DNA of 64,000 nt from Cordilura impudica (lineage: Eukaryota > Arthropoda > Insecta > Diptera > Scathophagidae): positions 341,606,196 to 341,670,195 of the forward strand of contig OY821517.1 in assembly GCA_963682025.1 (NCBI GenBank), read 5' to 3'. The translations under genes and the position numbers were made by a program. Positions 56,101 to 64,000 of the stretch are shown piece by piece (positions within the stretch are counted from its first letter, which is position 1; each line of letters opens with the position of its first letter). The notes under the pieces are model-generated. The model did no database searches. It was given only the letters and a program-made list of their open reading frames with translations, and was not told the origin of the DNA.

Positions 56101-59100
56101 AAATAACTTAGTCATTTTAATATAAAACTTATGTGAAATAAACAAAATACCTTCATCAGTAACAGCGACATTAGTATGTATATCCTTTGTATTTATTATT
56201 TCTAAATCATCATCTGCTTTTGGTTTTGCATCTAGACCAACAGTTTCTTCATCAACATTACTTCCCTCCGTTTGTAGAACTTCTTCAGCAACAACTTCAG
56301 CGTTATCTTCGAGCTTACTTTCTAAAATATCATCTTTAGAAACAATTTCTCCTTTCCTTTCTTCTGCATCATTTTTTTCATCCACCTTCAAAATATTTTC
56401 AGCAACGATTTCGTCTGTGTTTTCGTTTTCTTTATTTTGCTGAGTATCAATTTCTTTTACAACATCTTCCATAACTTCTTTAGAAACGATTTCTCTCCTT
56501 TCTTCTGCGTCGTTTTTTTCCTTCAAAACATCTTGAGCAATGATTTCATATGTAATTTCGTTTTCTTTACTTTGCTGAGTATCAATTTCTTTTGTAACAT
56601 CTTCCATAACTTCTTGTGTATCTATTTCTTTCATTTCTTCTGCATCGTTTTTTTCCTCCACCTTCAAAACATCTGGAGCAATGATTTCATCTGTGTTTTC
56701 GTTTCCTTTACTTTCCAGAGTATCAATTTCTTTTGCAACATCTTCCACAATTTCTTTAGAAACAATTTCTCTTCTTTCTTCTGCATCATTTTTATCCTCC
56801 GACTTCAAAACATCTTCAGCAATGATTTCATCAGTGTTTTCGTTTTCGCTTCCGTTTTCTTTACTTTCCGAAATTTCTTTTTCTTTTGAACCATCTTCAG
56901 AGACAATTTCTTTGTATTCTTCTTCCTCTTCTTCGACAATAGCATTCATATTGTCAGCCATTTCTTCTGGTATACGTTGTTCCACCAATTGTTTCCTCGG
57001 AGTTTTAGCTCTTGGTGTTACAGCTTCAAGTACTGGTTGTTCATCATCCATTGATACTGAAGATTTACGACTGGAAGCACGTTTAGGCGTTACAGGAGTT
57101 TCGTAATCTGCAGATAAAGAGGCACGTCTGATAGCGTTCTTGGTAGGTGTATTAGTAGGCTCTGATGACATAGAAGCTCGTCTTGTACTTCGTCTTGGTG
57201 TCAGTGTTACTACTTCTGTAGAAAGAGATGTTCGGCGGGTACTACGTCTAGGTGTAATTGATGATTCAGCAGTAAGAGTTTTAGATACTTCTGCAGAAAT
57301 TGATGATCGGCGAGTACCACCTTTAGTCGTCAATGTTGGTGTATTTTCAGTTTTCTTCATAATCGAGCTATCCGCGGGTGTCTCTTCAATATTTTTATTC
57401 GTTTCAAATGAAGTTGCTGGAATAACTTTAACTAATAAATTTTTTCTAGATTTAGTCTCGTCCACAATATTTTGAGGATGCGACTCAGTATCAGCAACAG
57501 TTTCTTCAGATTGAGTCTCCATTCTTTGATTTTCAGCTTCAATTAGAACATTTCCTTGAGAGGGAAAACTCGATATTTTCTGACTTCTCAAATTTTCATG
57601 TTCAATTTTTGTAGATGTATCAATTTTTGTATTTTTAGTAATTATGTCCTTGTCCTGATCTTCAGTATCCTTACGATTTTGATCTGTTACCGATATAGTA
57701 GTTCCTTCACTTTCAAATTCTTCAGTTAATGGAGTTTCACTTTCCTGTCCTTGCATTTGTTCAAAATGTTTTTGCTTTATTTCATCCGATTTATTAAGAA
57801 CATCATCTATTTCTTCCAATAACTTACTGGTATTTTCATTACTTTCAATTTCAGATTTGTCCAGATCCAATTGTTCGAAAGCATCAGGACCTTGTAGAAC
57901 TTTTTCCTGTGCAACTTTATCAATTTCGTCTTCTGTTTGTTGGTGAGATTTATTAGATTCTTTAAGTTCAAATTGATCTCCAATTTGTGAATCTTTGGAA
58001 GGGACGCTATGATCGTAATTTGTATCTTCTTGAGCTACAATTCCTGAATTTTCAAGAGGGCTATGATCGTTATTTGTATCTTCTTGAACTACAATTTGTG
58101 AATCTACAGGAAGGCTATCATCGTTATTTGTATATTCTTGCACTGATAAGTCCTGGTCATTTACTTTAGTTATTTCTGTCAGTGGTTCTGCTGCAGTTTC
58201 ATTAATCTCCATTTGAAGCACAATTTCATGATCATTATTTGATGTTTCAGTTAAGTTGTCAGTCTTGGCTTCGAATATTGGCTTTACTGTTTGAGGTTCT
58301 TTTAAGGAATGTTTTGGTCTTAATTGATTTTCTTCTTCGCCAATTGTATCAGTTTTAGATTCTTTTGCACTTTCATTAATCTCCATTTGAAGCACAATTT
58401 CATGATCATTATTTGATGTTTCAGTTAAGTTGTCAGGCTTGGCTTCGACTATTGGGCTTACTGTTTGAGGTTCTTTTAAGGAATGTTTTGGTTTTAATTG
58501 ATTTTCTTCTTCGCCAATTGTATCCGTTTTAGATTCTTCTGCACTTTCATTAATCTCCATTTGAAGCACAATTTCATGATCATTATTTGATGTTTCAGTT
58601 AAGTTGTCAGGCTTGGCTTCGACTATTGGGCTTACTGTTTGAGGTTCTTTTAAGGAATGTTTTGGTTTTAATTGATTTTCTTCTTCGCCAATTGTATCCG
58701 TTTTAGATTCTTCTGCACTTTCATTAATCTCCATTTGAAGCACAATTTCATGATCATTATTTGATGTTTCAGTTAAGTTGTCAGGCTTGGCTTCGACTAT
58801 TGGGCTTACTGTTTGAGGTTCTTTTAAGGAATGTTTTGGTTTTAATTGATTTTCTTCTTCGCCAATTGTATCCGTTTTAGATTCTTCTGCACTTTCATTA
58901 ATCTTCATTTGAAGCACAATTTCATGATCATTATTTGATGTTTCAGTTAAGTTGTCAGTCTTGGCTTCGGCTATTGCGCTTACTGTTTGAGGTTCTTTTA
59001 AGGAATGTGTTGGTCTTAATTGATTTTCTTCTTCGCCAATTGTATCCGTTTTAGATTCTTCTGCACTTTCATTAATCTCTATTTGTAGCATAATTTCATG

Positions 59101-62100
59101 ATCATTACTTGATGTTTCAGTTAAGTTGTCAGTCTTGGCCTCGGCTATTGGGCTTTCGGTTTTAGGTTTTGGTCTTAGTAGATTTTCCTCTTCGCCATTT
59201 GTTTTAGATTCTTCCAAGATTTCTTTAGATTCTTCGACATCCAATTGTTCATCATTAGCAGAATCTGTAGGTGTTTGTTCACATATTTCATCTTCAGATT
59301 GGGCTGCTTTCATTTCTGGGAGATTCATTGAAGATCCTTCTATTGTAATGTCTTCATATTGCGCTTCTTTGTTTGGCTTGTGTTCTTCCAATTCGTGTGT
59401 TTCTTTTTCAATTAAAGAACCCTCTAACGTAATATCTTCATATATTGGTTTGTATACTTCGGGTTTTTCTGCTTCAATATTAGTATTTTCATCTACGAGT
59501 TTATTGCTATCTTCGATAATAATTTCTGAATTAGCTAAGATTTGAGCTTCCTCTATAGGTTTTTCTTCACTTGCTAAATGTTGTGTATTATTATCTTCGA
59601 TAATAATAATATCTGAATCATCAAAGCCTTGATTTTCCTCTGTTGGTTTTCCTTCTCTTGCTAAATGTTCTGCAATTTTGGATTCTTGAACTATACCGCT
59701 ATTAGATTTTGCTTCAGTTTTTGTTGCGATCGTTTCTTCCTTATAATCTTCAACCAAGTCAATCGTTTCGAGTTTAGTATGATCATCATTATCTATCTTA
59801 TTTCTTGTTTCATTTAGTTTAATATCCTCAGCCGAGTTTCGTTCAGGGTTTTCTGTACTGGAAACTTCTGAAAGGTCAACTATTATAGATTCTTCACCAA
59901 AACCAGTCTCTAAAACTTCAGCTTCTTCCAACTTTTCTTTATTTGGTTTCTCTAAACTCTCCTTTACCAATTTTTTATCAGCATCTTCTTTAGTATCTTC
60001 GGCATCTTTATCATGTAGTTCTTTGTTTTGTGAAGGAACTATTTCTTTTGTTTCTTCTTGAGGGATGTTTACAACATCACCAAAACTTTCTTGACTTTCT
60101 GTTTGTGAAAATTCTTGAAGACCTTCCTGTGTGATTTCAATTGATTGCAGGGCATTATTAGTAGTACTTATCTCTGTTTTAGAAGATTCTTGTGGGTCTT
60201 TAGGGATCTCAATTGATTCTATGACATCATGTGTGTCAACAATTACTGCAATGTCTTCTTTTGCATCATTTATTATCTCACCAAAAATTTCTTCGGCTAC
60301 TAGAGAGTCTCTGTTATCAATTGCTGATGGTCCTTTATTATCCTTTTTGTTCTCTTCTTTATCAGTAGGGAATTGTTTTTGATTAATAATTTTGATCTTA
60401 TCACTTCTCTCATCTGCTGTTTCACCTTGTTTTTCGATGTTAATTTCCTTGCACTCTGTTTTACTTTCCATAGGTAGTTCTTTGTTAGTGTTCCTGTTCT
60501 TGTTTGCGTTGGCTTCTTGATTCCCAACACTACTTTCGGTTGTCTCTGTCTCCATTTCAGCTTTATTTTTTTCAATCATTTTTCCCCCAAATTCTTTCTC
60601 TTCTTTTCTTGCTGTTATTTCTTCTACATCGACTGGAATTTCAAATGTTTTTAGAAGTTCATCTTTCTCATCTTCCGTTTTCTTTTCCGGCGAAAATGTT
60701 GTATTTATTGTTGTTGCTGCCTTAGCCTTATCGGTTTCTTCTATGTTCTTGTGTTTTTCTGGTGAAAATGTGGCATCTTCAGGTTTAGCTATTTCAAATG
60801 TTTTTAGAAGTTCATCTTTTTCATCTTTTAAGGGTACATTTTCTTTATCACCCGTTTTCTTTTCCGGCGAAAATGTTGTATTTATTGTTGTCGTTGCCTT
60901 AGACTTATCAGTTTGTTCTATTTTCTTGTCTTTTCCTGGTGAAAATGTGGCATCTTTAGGAGTAGCCTTTTCAACACGGGCATCCTCCTCCTCATCTGAA
61001 ACGACTATAAATGTACGACTAAGATCATCCATTCCACCACCTTCCGAAGGTTGTTTATCAGCAAACAATACAACTTTTCGTTGTTCGACAGGTTTTCGTT
61101 CTATCTGTCTATCTTTAATAATACTAGAAGCCATCATATTATTTCCAGCTCGAGCCGGTGTAGGTGATGTGTAAAAAGATTTTCGTGCCCGCGATACGAG
61201 GCGGTCACTAGCGATTTGTTGAGGAGATTTTTCTTTAAACGATACATGTTTAGACGTTGAGCCAGGTAATGCAATAGATTTTCGAGTTTGAGGTATGTGA
61301 GATGCTATTAGCATGTCTAGCACGGATTTACGTGCTTTTTGAAGAGGCGAAGTTTTACAAGCGGCCCGATTTCTAAAGTTAGACTTATAACTAGAACCAG
61401 CCAGAGGGGTGGACGTAGGTAAGGCTCTGGCAACAGAGATAGGATTAATAGAAGAACGCCTTGAGGCGAATGAAGTTGAGCTGGATGGTGATGATGGATT
61501 GAAATTGCTAGTGGTGGGAGAATTATCTAAACGCTTTACTACCGCTATACTTTTACGCGTTGGTGTACTCATGCTGTATCTTCTTGGCAGTTGTGATTCG
61601 CTTTTATAACTTTTAGTAGGAGTAACAGGTGATCCTAATAAGGCTAAATTACTACGCAGGGGTATACGATTTATAGCATCTTTATGTGGCGTAGTAGCGG
61701 GAGCGCCGATAGTACCTTTTTGTGGTGTTGTAGTTGGTTTTTTGGCACTTGTCAGTATAGCTCTTTTCATTAATGATTGTGGCGTTCGCATTGGAGTACA
61801 TACTCCAACACTGGCTTGTGATTTGATTGGTGTAATTAGTCCAGCAGAACTACTGGGAGTTATACGCAGTTCGGAGCCATCACTTGTTACTTCTACAACA
61901 CTTGAAGTATCTGTCGAGCTAACACTTATAACAGAATTTGGCGTTTCTAAGCCACTGTTGTTACAATTGATCAAAGGTGTTGTGGATAACGTCGATAGTC
62001 CAAATTGTTCTGCCAATACTGATTTAGCCGAAGTTTTATCTGTTGTTTCGGTAAGATTTTTTTTGGTTGAAGCTTTTAAGGCTGATTTTAAAAAAGGACT

Positions 62101-62763
62101 ACCAGGTCTTAACCTGTGCGGTGTTGTAAAATCAATTAAATGCATAGAGGATTTTTTTAGAACTTTTGAGGCAGTACCTGCAGCCTTTTTTGATGTAGAA
62201 GGCGTATGAAAACTCAATAATTCTCTATCATCTTCATTGTCGTCCAAGCCCATTTGGCTTTTGGGTGTGCTATAAACACTTTTTGGAGTTGTTGGTGGTT
62301 TAGTGGCCAGCACTTTTGGATTTAAAATAGCGGTAAAGGATTTTTCTATTTTAACTCCGGTTTCACGTGGGGAAAATGAAGTTATAACTACATCCGATGG
62401 TTGGCATAATGTTAGTAGATGATTGTTTTTCTTTTGTGTACTTTTGTTTGCTTTGTCGTTTGTACAATTGATTAAATTCATTTTAGGCGTTTCCAACAAA
62501 GCCGTCGAATTATCATTCTTCAGTGGTGGCTCTGGCGTAACACTACGTTTTTTGACATCATTCGTATTATCCTCTGATTCAATGTCATTTTTATTGATTT
62601 GATTTTTATGTACTTCTTTATCCCGATCTTTAATTTCATTTTGATTTTCCTGTTTCTTATCTTCTGTGATGCTTTCATCATTTGAATCAACCGATGTATT
62701 GCCCTCTTCATCCGATTGTATGCAATATGCAAAACTTTGAATAGAATTGGAAATTATAGACAT
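44156..62763 (-). CDS. Giant disordered chromatin-type protein with Ki-67-like TP repeats
   Basis: Four coding exons (62763-56151, 56080-55997, 55910-55794, 54153-44156) join in frame to 5603 codons plus stop; every junction has GT and AG. No enzyme domain is recognised. From the N-terminus: TP/SP-rich region (1-620) with KHVSF (about 506) and KVVLF (about 566), candidate RVxF sites for PP1; six 58-residue repeats (about 1190-1535); RRxS repeats such as TPRRSTRRTSLS (about 1810-1910); Glu-rich repeats (1960-2140). Exon 4 opens with eight motifs like GMRELLKTPK and GIRDLVRTPK (2286-2607), followed by a long acidic region. Five SSQGSVHDD units lie between 4036 and 4772, and AT-hook-like KRGRPK, RRGRKPS and RGRTRKP at about 4900-5550. 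It is probably nuclear and chromatin-bound. Resemblance to Ki-67 is inference; no FHA domain is visible. Confidence 0.85.
54154..55793. repeat. Intron 3 of the giant gene: degenerate minisatellite
   Basis: From about 54300 to 55670 the plus strand is made of variants of TTTTTCAAAAAAGTACC, with units of roughly 15-25 bp and many A-tracts. Short Lys/Phe-rich frames on the minus strand (54625-55043) come from this array and are not genes. The splice sites at both borders are clean. Confidence 0.8.
56340..56880 (-). repeat. Coding repeats, Glu/Asp-rich
   Basis: Four to five imperfect units containing NENTDEII, VLKVEEKNDAEE and VSKE(I/V)(V/M)EDV recur about every 45 codons near the end of exon 1 of the giant gene. 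They are diverged by several substitutions and small indels, in contrast to the 174-bp repeats. Confidence 0.7.
58160..59190 (-). repeat. Six 174-bp coding tandem repeats
   Basis: Landmark CATGATCATTATTTGATG recurs every 174 bp (near 58228, 58402, 58576, 58750, 58924, with a diverged sixth at about 59098). Each unit encodes 58 residues including EEENQLKPKHSLKEPQ and DNLTETSNNDHEIVLQ. The middle units (about 58400-58900) are virtually identical at DNA level. The length is a multiple of three, so copy number can vary without frameshift. Confidence 0.92.
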
Positions 62764-63252
62764 ATTTTGTAAAAATTTTATAATAAATTGCGTTAATTTT
62801 ATTATATTAAAACATTTATTTTGAAATAAACCAAAACAAAAATTATGTCAAGTCAAATCATTAAAAAAAACAAAATTTACTGAAAAGAAATGACATTTGA
62901 AGTTTTTTTTGAATAAAATTAAAATTATTGTTTAAATAATACATCAAAAATATTTCATAGTTGGATAGTGAATGAATGAATTTCAATTATATGCTAATTA
63001 GTAGCCAACAACCATTTTATTTTATTTATCTTAATATCTACGTATTTTTCAACTAACAATTGGTGTTCCATAGTTATTGTAAATTAATAATATGGAACAA
63101 GTCTAGTTTATGGACAAAAGCCCAATCTTTTTTTTGAGGGGAAGATGGGCATTTTATAGGTGGTTATATATATTTTTCTACCTTTTGTGGTTACATAGAA
63201 TTTCGAGAATAAATTAACCCATTAAGAACTGGAGACCGTAACAAAATAATAT
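62764..63252. other. Upstream region of the giant gene
   Basis: This is the presumed 5' untranslated and promoter region. AT-rich; no promoter element could be assigned and no other gene was found. Confidence 0.4.
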
Positions 63253-63996
63253 TTATACCCTATACCACTATGTGGTTTGGGTATAATGACTTTGTGTAAT
63301 TATACCGATCGAATCAGAATCACTATCTGATTCGATTTAACGATGTCAGTCCGTCTGTGTGTCCATGTAAAGCTTGTAATCAAACTGCAGGTCGCAAATA
63401 TGAATATATTTTGATGAAATTTGGTATTTAATCTTTTATCGGCCATGGGATGAACGCTATTGAAATTGGTGAGAATCGGTCCATGTTCAGACCTAGCCCC
63501 TATACAAATGACCCCTATGAAATCAACATATATTGCCATAAGATCCAAATTATCATACAAATCTTAGTCAAATTGGGTTTGTATGTATATATTACATCCA
63601 TTAATCAGTAGTCCAAAAATGATCTCTATTGGACAACTCTTAGTCATAGGCCCCATATAGAGCTGCTTACCGATCTTCACTTAAATCTATCAAAAAACAA
63701 AAATATTGCACTGATTCTTCTCAAATTTTGTTTGTATATATTTTTGCAAAATACAAGAGACTTTACCAAACATGGTCAGGATCGGTCCATTTTTGGGCCT
63801 AGTCCCCATATAGATATAGCATCCGATATGAACTTTTTCATATCTGCAGCCGAAAAAATTAATAAAAATCCCACTCAAATTTGGTTTATGCTTATTTTCT
63901 ATATCCAGTTAGTTGGGCCTGAGAGATGGGGTCTATAAACGCATGGTATAGGGTATCGTATAGTCGGTCTAGACCGACTATAATTTTCTTACTTGT
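63253..63996 (-). repeat. Family A repeat, copy 5
   Basis: It begins TATACCCTATACCACTATG and ends with the intact palindrome and AATTTTCTTACTTG just before the right edge. The CCGT run is reduced to two units, and a short segment of the first 60 bp is deleted relative to copy 3. It lies upstream of the giant gene. Confidence 0.75.
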
Positions 63997-64000
63997 TTTT

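Noticed and set aside
58160..59190. Regular 174-bp repeats as a CRISPR array
   Set aside because: The units are long, head-to-tail and fully coding, without unique spacers, and the genome is a eukaryote.
56077..62763. Treating the two giant frames as separate genes
   Set aside because: Two short exons (56080-55997 and 55910-55794) with good splice sites join them in frame. The apparent stop at 56077 is reached only by reading through the GTATTTTG donor.

Overview
This window looks like nuclear DNA of a fly (Diptera, probably a calyptrate such as a blow fly or house fly relative). It is very AT-rich, its genes are split by GT-AG introns, and most of the rest is nested transposable elements. 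Several of these are typical of Diptera: DINE-1/mini-me-like repeats, Penelope, Transib, mariner/Tc1, piggyBac, PIF/Harbinger and a non-autonomous Helitron. The taxonomic placement is inference.

I find three host genes. (1) Hcs, holocarboxylase synthetase (biotin-protein ligase), lies on the minus strand from 21007 down to 8697. Eleven coding exons (922 codons) are inside the window, and the C-terminal exons lie beyond the left edge. (2) A gene resembling GDE1 (glycerophosphodiester phosphodiesterase) lies on the plus strand at 22922-31767. It has five coding exons and encodes 343 aa. Its start is divergent from that of Hcs, and it has lost most GDPD catalytic and metal-binding residues. (3) A gene for a giant, acidic, repeat-rich protein lies on the minus strand from 62763 to 44156. 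Its four coding exons join in frame to give 5603 aa. It has TP-rich repeats resembling those of Ki-67, two RVxF-type PP1-docking candidates, five SSQGS repeats and a basic C-terminus with several AT-hook-like motifs.

Layout: 1-8696 is the last visible Hcs intron. It is an AT-rich degenerate array invaded by a foldback element, a pogo element, a Penelope element, two copies of a repeat I call family A, and a MITE. 8697-10964 holds the 3' group of Hcs exons. 10965-19122 is an 8.2-kb Hcs intron with a Russian-doll nest: a foldback element with arms of about 0.95 kb contains an element with a 9-10 bp target duplication, which contains a LINE fragment and an apparently intact PIF/Harbinger transposon. 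19123-21007 holds the 5' Hcs exons. The GDE1-like gene has a 6.6-kb intron filled with Tc1-like, piggyBac and DINE-like relics.

31768-44155 lies between the GDE1-like gene and the giant gene. It carries a mariner-like element, and a Tc1-like element split by a LINE, a family A repeat, a complete but decayed Transib (RAG1-like) transposon with a perfect 5-bp target duplication, and a Helitron. The giant gene follows, with a 1.6-kb intron made largely of a degenerate minisatellite. The right edge has a fifth full family A copy.

No tRNA, rRNA or CRISPR array was seen. The three host genes show no obvious shared pathway.
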